Shown here: positions 8,244 to 18,364 of the stretch, piece after piece
Numbering within the stretch: the first letter of the stretch is position 1
Layout of the letters: each line of letters starts with the position of its first letter
Notes under the pieces: model-generated
What the model saw: the letters and a program-made list of their open reading frames with translations, nothing else
What the model was told of the DNA's origin: nothing
The model's database searches: none
Position numbers and translations under genes: made by a program
Assembly: GCF_002217395.1 (NCBI RefSeq)
Contig: NZ_MUHD01000014.1
Span: forward strand, 341,643 to 405,642
Source: Flavobacterium plurextorum
Lineage (GTDB): Bacteria > Bacteroidota > Bacteroidia > Flavobacteriales > Flavobacteriaceae
Direction of reading: 5' to 3'
Length of the DNA stretch: 64,000 nucleotides

Positions 8244-8988
8244 AATGATATCCGATTAAAGTTGATGTTGAACTCAGGTATTTTTCTATGTAGATTTTAG
8301 CATTTTTACAAGCTTCCTGTAAAGTTTGGTTTAATGCCAGATTTGAGGCAATCGCAGATGATAAAACACAACCCGAACCATGTTTCTCAAAGCATTTTTT
8401 ATCTGATGGAAGTAAATCAAAAACTTCATTTTTTAGAAATAAATGATCAGTTCCAATGGCCGTTTCATTATGTCCGCCTTTCAATAAAACAGGAACAGGA
8501 ATTTCATTTTGAAGCCAAAGTTTCTTTGAAATAAAACCAGGATATAAAACTTCAATTTCATGATAATTGGGTGTGATTAGATCAATTTTTGATACAATTT
8601 TATTTAAATCAGAATGATCGTTAATTGATAAAAACTCAAATTTAGTGGTTGATTTTAAAACAGGATCCCAAACGATTTGCGTAGTTGGAGACAACAGTTT
8701 TATGGTCGAAAGAATTCGATTTAAATAATGAGCAGAAGGAACAATTCCGATCTTGACCACGCTGATTTTATAACTCAGAAAAAGAGTCTCAATTGAGCGA
8801 ATCACAAAACTCAAATCTGTCCATTGAATTTCATAAAAAGTATCCTCAGTTTGAATAGTATTGGCGGTGATAACTGCAAAACCATTGACTTTATGCTGCT
8901 CAAAAGTCTTGATATCGGCCAGAATACCAGCTCCTCCCGAAGGATCAAGACCGGCTATTGTAAGTGCGAACGGACGATTTTCTGACAT
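8233..8988 (-). CDS. thiD: Hydroxymethylpyrimidine (phosphate) kinase ThiD
   Basis: A 251-residue ribokinase-fold enzyme that phosphorylates HMP and HMP-P to HMP-PP. The N-terminal TIAGLDPSGGAGILADIKTF, the VKIGIVPS strand, WDPVLKST, LITPNYHE and the anion-hole/catalytic HGSGCVLSSAIASNLA segment are all present. It is somewhat diverged (HGSGCVLSSA against the usual HGTGCTLSAA). It overlaps the upstream tenI-like gene by 34 bases. Confidence 0.92.
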   Translation of the reverse strand: MSENRPFALTIAGLDPSGGAGILADIKTFEQHKVNGFAVITANTIQTEDTFYEIQWTDLSFVIRSIETLFLSYKISVVKIGIVPSAHYLNRILSTIKLLSPTTQIVWDPVLKSTTKFEFLSINDHSDLNKIVSKIDLITPNYHEIEVLYPGFISKKLWLQNEIPVPVLLKGGHNETAIGTDHLFLKNEVFDLLPSDKKCFEKHGSGCVLSSAIASNLALNQTLQEACKNAKIYIEKYLSSTSTLIGYHYVQ

Positions 8989-9563
8989 AGTTTAAATTCT
9001 TTTACAGGGTTTGTGTTACTCCAAACAGCACCTAAAAGCGCGATATTATCAAAACCATTTTCAAGTGTTTTTTGAATGTTTTTAGAATTAATTCCGCCTA
9101 AAGCAATTGTTTTTGTTTTATAATTTGTTCTTGATTTTAATGCTTTAAAGAGATCTGTTTTGGGTTGATAGTTTTCTTTTGAAATACTTTTAAAAACGGG
9201 ACTTAAGAATGCGTAATCGAAATCACTTTCCAGAGAATTAAAATCCTCTATAGAATGTGTTGAAGCTGATTTAGATTTGTTCTTATATAAATCTGAAAGT
9301 ATTGCAGAAACATTGTGCCTGTTTTCTCTTTCTTTTTCAGAAAAATGAAAACGAATAATTCCTAAATCTTCTGCTAATTCATGATGACTATGCAAGACAA
9401 GCTTATTTCTATGTTTTAGGTTAATTTGTTGAATAAATTGAGCCATTTCCAATTCAGAAAAATCAGGTTTCCGAATATGAAATAGAGACAGTTCTTCTTC
9501 AAATAAAGAATGAATTATCTTGATTTCATCTACAACAGTCAAAGCATTAGAAATTACAATCAT
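8955..9563 (-). CDS. Second ThiE/TenI-family protein
   Basis: A diverged thiamine phosphate synthase/TenI-like TIM barrel. The ATG at 9563 gives a 202-residue product starting MIVISNALTV. A longer in-frame ORF reaches 9695, but its first 44 residues are highly basic and mostly lie inside thiC, so I reject that start. Core segments are LSLFHIRKPDF, NKLVLHSHHELAEDLGIIRFH, YAFLSPVFKSISKENY and TIALGGINSKNIQ. The pyrophosphate-binding Asn-Asp of ThiE is replaced (HSHHEL). TenI relatives aromatise the thiazole tautomer or lack known activity, so this may be a TenI-type partner rather than a synthase. Confidence 0.8.
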   Translation of the reverse strand: MIVISNALTVVDEIKIIHSLFEEELSLFHIRKPDFSELEMAQFIQQINLKHRNKLVLHSHHELAEDLGIIRFHFSEKERENRHNVSAILSDLYKNKSKSASTHSIEDFNSLESDFDYAFLSPVFKSISKENYQPKTDLFKALKSRTNYKTKTIALGGINSKNIQKTLENGFDNIALLGAVWSNTNPVKEFKLCQKIVRSHLQ

Positions 9564-9618
9564 ATTTTTCCACTTTCTTCTAGAGTCTATTTCCGATTTT
9601 CTACTTTTTCGCCTCTTT

Positions 9619-11454
<1,836 letters not shown>

Positions 11455-11509
11455 TCAGGTTTGAAGTTTCAGGTTTCAGGTTGATCGTGTTTTATCGTTG
11501 AGATTTTCC

Positions 11510-11534
11510 GTAGAGGCGCACAGCAGTGCATCTC
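11510..11534. repeat. Short palindrome of the GCGCAC-GTGC family
   Basis: GTAGAGGCGCACAGCAGTGC followed by ATCTC forms a short imperfect hairpin. Related copies are at 11828-11847 and 16221-16253. It lies in the 153-base gap between thiS and thiC, which also holds direct copies of a GTTTCAGG-type repeat (about 11452-11480) and a small TCCCG/CGGGA hairpin at 11561-11576. Confidence 0.5.
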
Positions 11535-11595
11535 CTTTTGAGTATGAAATTGGAATTTGGTCCCGCAGCTTCGGGATTGATTTGTAGTTTAAATA

Positions 11596-11802
11596 CTATC
11601 CGCCTTGTGTAGCAGAAATAATCAAAATTTCGTCAGTTTCTTGTAGGAGGAATTCGTTCCATTTGATTTTTGGAACAACAGTATTATTAATGGCAACGGC
11701 GATTCCGTTTTGTTTGAGGGGAATTTCGAGATCAAGTAATGACTGAATGCTTAGGGATTCAGCATTAAAATGTTTAGTTTGTTGGTTGATTTTTAGTTCC
11801 AT
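11596..11802 (-). CDS. thiS: Sulfur carrier protein ThiS
   Basis: A 68-residue beta-grasp, ubiquitin-like sulfur carrier. It ends in ISATQGG, the C-terminal Gly-Gly that is adenylated by ThiF and converted to a thiocarboxylate for ThiG. The internal segment [20 protein letters not shown] is typical of ThiS. It is the first gene after the TPP riboswitch, so the whole operon down to thiF should share that control. Confidence 0.94.
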   Translation of the reverse strand: MELKINQQTKHFNAESLSIQSLLDLEIPLKQNGIAVAINNTVVPKIKWNEFLLQETDEILIISATQGG

Positions 11803-11827
11803 TCCTTTGTTTTTTTTGGTTTATCTA

Positions 11828-11847
11828 AGATTCACTGCAGTGAATCT
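11828..11847. repeat. Perfect 20-base palindrome between riboswitch and thiS
   Basis: AGATTCACTGCAGTGAATCT is a perfect palindrome located between the TPP aptamer and the thiS start codon. It belongs to the same short palindrome family as 11510-11534 and 16221-16253. By position it could take part in the riboswitch expression platform, which is an inference. Confidence 0.6.
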
Positions 11848-11897
11848 CTACCTTAGGAATGGCCGCAATTGCGCATAAAAATGCGCTCAGAAGTCAT

Positions 11898-11979
11898 CTT
11901 ACTTTTCCCTACGCTAGTATGAACTAGATCAGGTTCAGAGGGTAAAATCTCAGCCTGCATGTTGCAGACACCCCTAAAG
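11898..11979 (-). ncRNA. TPP riboswitch (THI element)
   Basis: On the minus strand the conserved blocks of the TPP aptamer are readable in order: GGGGTGTCTGCA, GCAGGCTGAGATTTTACCC, TGAACCTGATCTAGTTCATA and CTAGCGTAGGGAA. The CTGAGA and ACCTGATC signatures bind the pyrimidine and pyrophosphate of thiamine pyrophosphate. It lies about 95 bases upstream of thiS, so it should lower expression of the thiamin operon when TPP is plentiful. Confidence 0.97.
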
Positions 11980-12022
11980 TGTGAAGCAAATATAGAAAAT
12001 TTTTGTTTGGTTGTTTAAAAAA

Positions 12023-12112
12023 GTTTCAAGTTTCAGGTTTCAAGATGCATGCGAGGAGAATTTTTTGTTTCTATTAAGATGGCGGTTTAACGTGAAACCT
12101 GAAACTTGAAAC
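12023..12112. repeat. Perfect 20-bp inverted repeat, GTTTCAAG type
   Basis: GTTTCAAGTTTCAGGTTTCA at 12023-12042 is exactly complementary to the segment at 12093-12112, with a 50-base spacer. It lies between tag and the riboswitch. Shorter direct copies of the same motif sit between thiS and thiC near 11452-11480, so this is a local repeat family. It may also form a terminator for the minus-strand tag gene. Confidence 0.65.
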
Positions 12113-12120
12113 AAAAAATA

Positions 12121-12681
12121 TTACTTTGTTCTAGTCCAGCAATCTTCAATATGATCATTGACCATTCCTGTTGCCTGCATATGAGCATAGATAACGGTTG
12201 AGCCGACAAATTTAAAGCCTCGTTTTTTTAAATCTTTACTGATTGCATCAGAAATTGGAGTTGTTGCAGGAACATCTTTTAGAGTCTTAGGATTATTATC
12301 AATGGGTTTTCCATCTGTGAACTTCCAGATATAATCAGAAAAGGTCCCAAATTCATCTTGAATTTTCATAAATGCCTGTGCGTTTGTAACTGCCGATCTA
12401 ATTTTGAGTTTGTTACGAATGATTCCAGTATTTTGAAGTAATTCTTCGATCTTGTCTTCAGGATAATTGGCGATTTTTTTATAATCGAAATTATCAAAAG
12501 CAGTTTTAAAGTTTTCTCTTTTATTTAAAATGGTAATCCAGCTCAATCCTGCCTGAAAGGTTTCCAAAATTAAAAATTCAAATAGAGTAGGGTCGTCATA
12601 AACAGGAGTTCCCCATTCTTCATCATGATATTTTTTGTATAAATCGCTTGAGGTACACCAACCACATCTTATTTGTTCCAT
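12121..12681 (-). CDS. tag: DNA-3-methyladenine glycosylase I
   Basis: A 186-residue base-excision repair enzyme that removes 3-methyladenine from DNA. The N-terminal RCGWCTSSDLYKKYHDEEWG, the LFEFLILETFQAGLSWITIL block and the C-terminal zinc-ligand region YAHMQATGMVNDHIEDCW are characteristic of Tag. Length matches E. coli Tag (about 187). It seems to be transcribed alone. Confidence 0.96.
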   Translation of the reverse strand: MEQIRCGWCTSSDLYKKYHDEEWGTPVYDDPTLFEFLILETFQAGLSWITILNKRENFKTAFDNFDYKKIANYPEDKIEELLQNTGIIRNKLKIRSAVTNAQAFMKIQDEFGTFSDYIWKFTDGKPIDNNPKTLKDVPATTPISDAISKDLKKRGFKFVGSTVIYAHMQATGMVNDHIEDCWTRTK

Positions 12682-12750
12682 TTTTTTTAATTTAAATATA
12701 GATAAACTCAGATTGAAAAAGTAAGGACTACGATTTGTTTTATTTAATAA

Positions 12751-13203
12751 TTATTTTCGGTTATAAACAGATATAAAGACTAAAAGAGTTGTGCCTGTCT
12801 TTAAAGTTTGTTTTAATTTTAAGGTTGATTGACTTAATTCCAGAATTTCAAGAGTAGTAGAACCGTCATCATAAATAGCTGTTATTATTTTGTCTTTTGC
12901 AGACCATGCCCCTTTCTGGTTATAAGAAACGCATTTATTGTCTTGAAATTCATATCTGAGATTAGAAAAAGTTCCGTTTGATGAATACTCAAGAAGTCCA
13001 CTATCACATTTTCCCGGATTAGGAATTTCCTGTAACGATTCATTTCCGTTTTCTGCTATTGTTCCCGTTTTTTTGGGAACCCATTTTCCTGTTAATAAAG
13101 CGGTATCATTTTCTTTATTATCACTGCTGTCGTCACTGTTACAAGATGATAAGTATAATGCTATTAGTAACGCAGATAAAAATAAAATGCTTGCTTTTTT
13201 CAT
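12751..13203 (-). CDS. Lipocalin-like lipoprotein
   Basis: A 150-residue predicted lipoprotein. The signal peptide MKKASILFLSALLIALYLSSC ends in a lipobox (LSSC) with cysteine 21, followed by an Asn/Asp/Ser-rich linker. The remainder has repeated beta strands with LLTGKWVP, GTFSNLRYEF and KQTLKTGTTLLVFISVY, in the style of lipocalin-like domain proteins common in flavobacteria. Substrate unknown. It is flanked by tag and the transporter gene on the same strand. Confidence 0.75.
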   Translation of the reverse strand: MKKASILFLSALLIALYLSSCNSDDSSDNKENDTALLTGKWVPKKTGTIAENGNESLQEIPNPGKCDSGLLEYSSNGTFSNLRYEFQDNKCVSYNQKGAWSAKDKIITAIYDDGSTTLEILELSQSTLKLKQTLKTGTTLLVFISVYNRK

Positions 13204-13241
13204 GATTTCTTTTTAGAAATGGTTCTAAGATTTCGTATTAA

Positions 13242-13916
13242 TTATTTGACTTTAGTATTTTTATAAGAAGGGTCGTTTTCCAAATATTTTTTTATCAAAT
13301 GATGTCCGGCATAAATTAATGGAGTTAGTAAAATTGCAATTGATAATTTAAAGGTGTATCCAACTAAAGCAGAGGAAATGAAAGTATCAAAATCAATTTT
13401 ACCGGGCAGCCAAAAAGCAATTCCGAGAACAATAAACGAATCAAATAATTGCGAAATTACGGTTGAACCGGTTGTTCTAAGCCAAATTTTTCGTTCACCT
13501 GTGCGTCTTTTGAAAAACCAAAAAATCCATACGTCGATTAATTGAGATGCCATAAAAGCAATTAAACTTCCAATTATAATCCACATACTTTGTCCAAAAA
13601 CAGCTTGAAATTGCTCATCGTTTACTGGACTTATTCCTTTTGCTGCAGGAATTACAATTGCCATAAACAAAATCAGAAAAGCATAAGCGATCAAACAGGC
13701 CGTTATAAAAGAGAGTTTTTTCACTCCTTTTTCACCAAAATATTCATTAATCAAATCTGTGGTTAGAAAAACAACAGGCCATGGCAAAATTCCAATGCTC
13801 ATGACAAAAGGGCCAATTTGAATTAGTTTTCCACCAATAAGTTCGGCAACAACCGCATTCGTAATAAATATTCCGGCAAGTACTACAAAAACAATTTCTT
13901 TTCGGGTTTTAAACAT
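13242..13916 (-). CDS. Queuosine precursor transporter (YhhQ/VUT family)
   Basis: A 224-residue membrane protein with about six hydrophobic helices. The segments NAVVAELIGGKLI, PWPVVFLTTDLINEYFGEKG, ASQLIDVWIFWFF and TTGSTVISQLFDSFIV are typical of the YhhQ family, which imports queuosine precursors such as preQ0/preQ1. The Asp-Leu-Ile-Asn-Glu motif after helix 2 is well conserved. QueG, the last step of queuosine synthesis, is encoded near 58.4 kb in the same window. Confidence 0.88.
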   Translation of the reverse strand: MFKTRKEIVFVVLAGIFITNAVVAELIGGKLIQIGPFVMSIGILPWPVVFLTTDLINEYFGEKGVKKLSFITACLIAYAFLILFMAIVIPAAKGISPVNDEQFQAVFGQSMWIIIGSLIAFMASQLIDVWIFWFFKRRTGERKIWLRTTGSTVISQLFDSFIVLGIAFWLPGKIDFDTFISSALVGYTFKLSIAILLTPLIYAGHHLIKKYLENDPSYKNTKVK

Positions 13917-14028
13917 CTTAATTTGGTAAATGATATTTCAAATTTAAACTATTTTCTTTATAACTTAAAAGGATTGATTTTAAATTAAGCTGTCCTTTTT
14001 AAGAGAATCTGAAAGTTAAAATTCTATT

Positions 14029-14054
14029 TTGAATGCTGATTTTAGTTACATTTG
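14029..14054 (+). promoter_or_regulatory. Putative promoter of the M3 peptidase gene
   Basis: TTG at 14029-14031 and TACATTTG at 14047-14054 resemble the Bacteroidota -33/-7 pair. The gap of 15 bases is shorter than usual, so support rests mainly on the -7 match, which is 27 bases before the gene. Confidence 0.45.
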
Positions 14055-14081
14055 GAACAATAACATTTTAGTTAAAAATTA

Positions 14082-16208
14082 ATGATAATGAAAAAATTAA
14101 TGACAATTTTTCTCATGGGAACAACTTTTTTTGCGGCCACCGCACAAACAAATTCTGATAACCCATTGCTTAAAAACTGGACAGGGCCTTATGGCGGAGT
14201 TCCTGCGTTTAATGAATATAAGGTTTCAGATTTTAAACCAGCAATTCAGTTTGCAATTCAAGAAAAGCTAAACGAGATTGATGCTATTGCTAATAATCCG
14301 AAGGCGCCAACTTTTGACAATACAATTGCAGAACTAGAGCGTTCTGGGAAAACAATTACTAGAATTTTGACAGTATACGGAATTTATAGATCGAATTTGA
14401 GCACACCTGAGTTTAGTGCCGTAGATCGCGAAATGTCTCCTAAGTTTTCTGAATTCTCGGACAAGATTAATCAGAATAAAAAACTTTTTACTAGAATTGA
14501 GACTTTGTATAATTCTAAAGAAAGTAAAAAATTGACCAGTGAGCAACAACGTTTAATCTGGTTGTATTATACTGATTTTGTTCGTGAAGGAGCTAAATTA
14601 AATGTGGCTGACAAAGAAAAAGTAGCTGATATTAATAAAAAATTAGCGAGTCTTTTTACTAAATTCAGTCAAAATTTATTAGCGGAGGAGAATAATCAAT
14701 ATGTAGCTTTAAAAACAGAAAGTGATTTTGATGGTTTACCATTAGAAGTAAAAAACGCAGCTATTGCTGAAGCAAAAGAGAGAAAACTTGATGTTTTGGG
14801 CTGTATTGCAAATACACGTTCTTCAATTGAGCCATTTTTAACTTTCTCTAATCGTAGAGAATTAAGAGAAAAAGCATTCGATATTTTTGTGAAACGTGGT
14901 GATAATGGAAATGCAAATGATAATAATGCGACTTTGGTTTCTATTTTGCAATTGCGTACTCAAAAAGCAAAATTATTAGGATTTACAACTTTTGCTGATT
15001 GGAGTTTATCTAATAAAATGGCAAAAGACCCTAAGAAAACATTGGATTTGATGATGTCAGTTTGGGAGCCGGCTGTAGAAAAAGTACATCAAGATGTTGC
15101 TGAAATGCAGAAAATTGTGGATGCCGAAGGTGGGAAATTTAAAATTCAGCCATGGGATTATCGTTATTATGCTGAAAAAGTTAGAAAAGCAAAGTATGAT
15201 TTAGATCAAAATGAGGTTAAACCGTATTTGCAATTAGAGAATTTACGTGAAGGAATGTTTTGGGTTGCTGGAGAATTATTTAATTTAAGCTTCAAACAAG
15301 TTACAAATGTTCCTGTTTATCATCCAGATGTGCGTGTTTGGGAGGTAAGTAACAAAATAACTGGAAAAACAGTTGGGCTGTGGTATTTTGATCCTTATGC
15401 ACGTACAGGAAAGCGTTCTGGTGCATGGATGAATGCATATCGTGATCAGCAAAAAATGGATGGTGAAGTACTTACGATTGTGTCTAATAATTGTAATTTT
15501 ATTAAAGGTGCTGCAAACGAACCTGTTTTGATTTCTTGGGAAGATGCAACTACATTATTTCATGAGTTCGGACATGCACTTCACGGAGTATGTTCAAATG
15601 TTACTTATCCTAGTTTAGCAGGAACATCTGTTGCTAGAGATTATGTCGAGTTCCCATCGCAATTATTAGAACATTGGCTGGCTACACCAGAGGTGTTGAA
15701 TAAATTTGCTTTGCATTATAAAACAAATCAGCCATTGCCTCAATCTTTAGTGGATAGAATTGAGAAAGCGGCTAATTTTAATGAAGGTTTTGCTACTGTA
15801 GAAACCATTTCTAGTTCTTTAATAGATATGAAACTGCATTTGGCAACAACAACTATTGATCCTCATAAATTTGAGAAAGAAACTTTAGATGCCCTTCATA
15901 TGCCTTCGGAAATTGTAATGAGACATAGAATTCCTCAATTCGGTCATATTTTTTCAGGAGATGGATATGCAGCTGGATATTACAGTTATTTATGGGCAGA
16001 TGTTATTAATGCAGATGCTTGGGAGGCTTTTACAGAAGGAAAAGGTCCATATGATAAGGAAGTGGCTAAGCGTCTTTATGATAATGTTTTTAGTGTAGGA
16101 AATACTATAGATCAGGAGAAAGCGTATGAGAATTTTAGAGGGAGAGCTCCAAAATCTGATGCGCTAATGCGTGCTAGAAATTTTCCAATTGTAGAAAAGA
16201 AAAAGTAA
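14082..16208 (+). CDS. dcp: M3 family metallopeptidase (peptidyl-dipeptidase Dcp-like)
   Basis: A 708-residue zinc peptidase of the M3 (thimet oligopeptidase) family, nearest to peptidyl-dipeptidase Dcp. A signal peptide (MKKLMTIFLMGTTFFAATAQ) predicts export to the periplasm. The zinc motif is LFHEFGHALHG (HEXXH near residue 495) with the downstream YVEFPSQLLEHW glutamate. Substrate-binding FSGDGYAAGYYSYLWADV is also present. Two in-frame ATGs lie 6 bases apart (14082 and 14088); the second gives the more typical MKK start. Confidence 0.93.
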   Translation: MIMKKLMTIFLMGTTFFAATAQTNSDNPLLKNWTGPYGGVPAFNEYKVSDFKPAIQFAIQEKLNEIDAIANNPKAPTFDNTIAELERSGKTITRILTVYGIYRSNLSTPEFSAVDREMSPKFSEFSDKINQNKKLFTRIETLYNSKESKKLTSEQQRLIWLYYTDFVREGAKLNVADKEKVADINKKLASLFTKFSQNLLAEENNQYVALKTESDFDGLPLEVKNAAIAEAKERKLDVLGCIANTRSSIEPFLTFSNRRELREKAFDIFVKRGDNGNANDNNATLVSILQLRTQKAKLLGFTTFADWSLSNKMAKDPKKTLDLMMSVWEPAVEKVHQDVAEMQKIVDAEGGKFKIQPWDYRYYAEKVRKAKYDLDQNEVKPYLQLENLREGMFWVAGELFNLSFKQVTNVPVYHPDVRVWEVSNKITGKTVGLWYFDPYARTGKRSGAWMNAYRDQQKMDGEVLTIVSNNCNFIKGAANEPVLISWEDATTLFHEFGHALHGVCSNVTYPSLAGTSVARDYVEFPSQLLEHWLATPEVLNKFALHYKTNQPLPQSLVDRIEKAANFNEGFATVETISSSLIDMKLHLATTTIDPHKFEKETLDALHMPSEIVMRHRIPQFGHIFSGDGYAAGYYSYLWADVINADAWEAFTEGKGPYDKEVAKRLYDNVFSVGNTIDQEKAYENFRGRAPKSDALMRARNFPIVEKKK

Positions 16209-16220
16209 AAAACTTTGCAA

Positions 16221-16253
16221 TTATAATAGGCGCACTGCGGTGCGTCTTTATAA
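16221..16253. repeat. Short palindrome of the GCGCAC-GTGC family
   Basis: TTATAATAGGCGCAC and GTGCGTCTTTATAA form a palindrome just after the peptidase gene. The core resembles the elements at 11510-11534 and 11828-11847. Confidence 0.6.
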
Positions 16254-16265
16254 TTTGACAAACAT

Positions 16266-16302
16266 AAAAAAGCCCGAATAAATAAATATTCGGGCTTTTT
16301 TT
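16266..16302. terminator. Bidirectional terminator between dcp and tsf
   Basis: AAAAAGCCCGAATA and TATTCGGGCTTTTT form a 14-bp stem with a 6-base loop, flanked by A and T runs on both sides, between two convergent genes. Confidence 0.88.
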
Positions 16303-16316
16303 ATTGAAATAATATA

Positions 16317-17279
16317 TTAACCTAAAGTAACTCTTTTGAAACCTGTAATTTCAACGTTGAATCCTTTAACGTAATCACCAACTTTTTTACTGTCATCTTT
16401 GATGAAGTTTTGATCTAATAAAGCTTTTTCTTGATCTAAAGTAGTGTTGTCAGAAATGAAACGTTGTACTTTTCCTGGAATAATTTTGTCCCAGATTTGT
16501 TCTGGTTTACCTTCAGCTTTTAATTCAGCTTTAGCATCTTCTTCAGCTTGTTTTAAAACTTCTTCAGTTAATTGAGAGAAAGAAATATATTTAGGAACAT
16601 TTTTTAAAGTTTTTCCTAAACGTTTTGCCTCTTCGTTATCTTTTTCGATTACAGCAATACGAGCAGCAAGTTCAGATTCAACGAAAGCAGGATCAAAATC
16701 TTTGTAAGATAATGTGTCAGCTCCCATAGAAGCAACTTGCATAGAAACATCTTTAGTTAAAACGTCAGCGTTAGGAATTGCAGCAGAAATTGCAGTTAAT
16801 GCAGCAATTTTGTTAACGTGAACATAAGATCCAACGAAAGCACCTTCTAAAATTTCAAAACCACCGATTTCGATTTTTTCTCCGATAACTCCAGTTTGCT
16901 CGATTAATTTTTCAGCAACTGTAATTCCGTTGAAATCTGAAGCTAAGAATTCTTCTTTAGAAGAGAAATTGATAGCTCTTTCAACTAGATCTTTAGCTAA
17001 AGTTACGAAAGCTTCATTTTTACCTACGAAATCTGTTTCGCAGTTTAAAGTAATGATAGCTCCTTTAGTGTTGTCTGCATTGATGAAAGAAACAGCAGCT
17101 CCTTCAGAAGACTCACGGTCAGAACGGTTAGCAGCAACTTTTTGTCCTTTTTCTCTAAGAATTTGTATAGCTTTATCGAAATCTCCTTCAGCTTCAACTA
17201 AAGCTTTTTTACAGTCCATCATTCCGGCACCTGTAGATTGTCTTAATTTATTTACGTCTGCAGCAGTAATTGTTGCCAT
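16317..17279 (-). CDS. tsf: Translation elongation factor Ts
   Basis: A 320-residue nucleotide exchange factor for EF-Tu. The N-terminal UBA-like region ITAADVNKLRQSTGAGMMDC is followed by the EF-Tu-contacting TDFVGKNE motif (about residue 80). The core is followed by a long charged helical insertion (EAKRLGKTLKNVPKYISFSQ) typical of Bacteroidota EF-Ts, ending with the conserved FNVEITGFKRV. It lies downstream of rpsB as in most bacteria. Confidence 0.97.
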   Translation of the reverse strand: MATITAADVNKLRQSTGAGMMDCKKALVEAEGDFDKAIQILREKGQKVAANRSDRESSEGAAVSFINADNTKGAIITLNCETDFVGKNEAFVTLAKDLVERAINFSSKEEFLASDFNGITVAEKLIEQTGVIGEKIEIGGFEILEGAFVGSYVHVNKIAALTAISAAIPNADVLTKDVSMQVASMGADTLSYKDFDPAFVESELAARIAVIEKDNEEAKRLGKTLKNVPKYISFSQLTEEVLKQAEEDAKAELKAEGKPEQIWDKIIPGKVQRFISDNTTLDQEKALLDQNFIKDDSKKVGDYVKGFNVEITGFKRVTLG

Positions 17280-17322
17280 AATATTTTGAATTTTAATGTT
17301 AAAAGTAAAAATTCCATCTTCT

Positions 17323-17393
17323 AAATCCCAAACTCCAATTTTATTAAATTATCAACATAACGTTTTTAATTTTGTATTTGGAGTTTGGAATTT
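17323..17393. repeat. Inverted repeat between rpsB and tsf
   Basis: AAATCCCAAACTCCAA at 17323-17338 faces TTTGGAGTTTGGAATTT at 17377-17393, with one mismatch in the stem. It is followed by direct AAATTTGGAATTT copies to about 17415. It belongs to the same motif family as 2634-2680. It could attenuate read-through from rpsB into tsf. Confidence 0.6.
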
Positions 17394-17417
17394 AAAATTT
17401 GGAATTTAAAATTTGAT

Positions 17418-18188
17418 TTATTCTTCAGTTGCAGGAGCAGCTGCAGCTTCAACAGCAGGAGCAGCTTCTTCAGCAGGAGCTTCAGTCTCTTTTTCAGAAC
17501 CTCTGTCAGAAAGACCTTCGATTACTGCAGTAGTTACTAAAGATAAAATTTTGTCAATTGATTTAGAAGCATCATCATTTGCTGGAATTACGAAATCAAC
17601 CTCTCTTGGGTCAGAATTCGTATCAACCATTGCGAAAACTGGAATGTTTAATTTTTGTGCTTCTTTTATTGCGATGTGTTCAGCTTTGATATCTACTACG
17701 AACAATGCAGCTGGTAGTCTAGACATGTCAGCGATTGAACCTAAGTTTTTCTCTAATTTAGCACGTAAACGATCAACTTGCAAACGCTCTTTTTTAGATA
17801 ACGTCATGAAAGTACCATCTTTCTTCATTTTATCAATAGAGGACATTTTTTTAACTGCCTTTCTGATAGTTACGAAGTTAGTCAGCATTCCACCTGGCCA
17901 TCTTTCAGTGATGTAAGGCATGTTTGCAGCTTTTGCTTTATCAGCAACGATGTCTTTTGCTTGTTTTTTGGTAGCTACGAATAAAATTTTTCTACCTGAT
18001 GCAGCGATTTTTTTCAAAGCTTCGTTAGCTTCTTCAATTTTAGCTGCAGTTTTATATAGATTGATAATGTGAATACCATTACGCTCCATATAAATGTAAG
18101 GAGCCATGTTTGGATCCCATTTTCTAGTCATGTGTCCGAAGTGAACACCTGCTTCTAGTAATTCTTTTACTTCTATTTTGTTTGCCAT
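17418..18188 (-). CDS. rpsB: 30S ribosomal protein S2
   Basis: A 256-residue S2. Typical segments are LLEAGVHFGHMTRKWDPNM, FVATKKQAKDIV, ITERWPGGMLTNF and IPVFAMVDTNSDP, with VDFVIPANDDA. A C-terminal Ala/Glu-rich tail of about 30 residues (PAEEAAPAVEAAAAPATEE) is low-complexity and probably disordered. It is followed by tsf after 138 bases. Confidence 0.98.
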   Translation of the reverse strand: MANKIEVKELLEAGVHFGHMTRKWDPNMAPYIYMERNGIHIINLYKTAAKIEEANEALKKIAASGRKILFVATKKQAKDIVADKAKAANMPYITERWPGGMLTNFVTIRKAVKKMSSIDKMKKDGTFMTLSKKERLQVDRLRAKLEKNLGSIADMSRLPAALFVVDIKAEHIAIKEAQKLNIPVFAMVDTNSDPREVDFVIPANDDASKSIDKILSLVTTAVIEGLSDRGSEKETEAPAEEAAPAVEAAAAPATEE

Positions 18189-18219
18189 TTTTGTACTAGT
18201 TTACGTTCTGTTGATTAGC

Positions 18220-18287
18220 AATGTATAAATGGCGATTTCTCTGGCTTTATACATTTAGATGCTAAACTATATCCTACCTCGGTAGGA
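18220..18287 (-). promoter_or_regulatory. Structured region upstream of rpsB
   Basis: Two perfect stems lie in the 176 bases before rpsB: AATGTATAAA/TTTATACATT (18220-18229 with 18246-18255) and TCCTAC/GTAGGA around 18272-18287. On the minus strand a weak -7-like TAGTTTAG lies between them, preceded 21 bases upstream by TTG, so the second palindrome could be an operator and the first a leader hairpin. Feedback control by S2 is plausible but inferred. Confidence 0.45.
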
Positions 18288-18332
18288 GAGCAACAATAAC
18301 TGTGTTTTTTAATTTCAATAAATAATTGATAA

Positions 18333-18357
18333 TGTCTTGTCCCATTTGAACAAGACA
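18333..18357 (-). terminator. Hairpin after rpsI
   Basis: TGTCTTGT (18333-18340) and ACAAGACA (18350-18357) form a perfect 8-bp stem 7 bases past the rpsI stop, followed on the minus strand by AT-rich DNA without a long T run. It is a possible weak terminator or attenuator between rplM-rpsI and rpsB-tsf. Confidence 0.5.
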
Positions 18358-18364
18358 GGTAATA

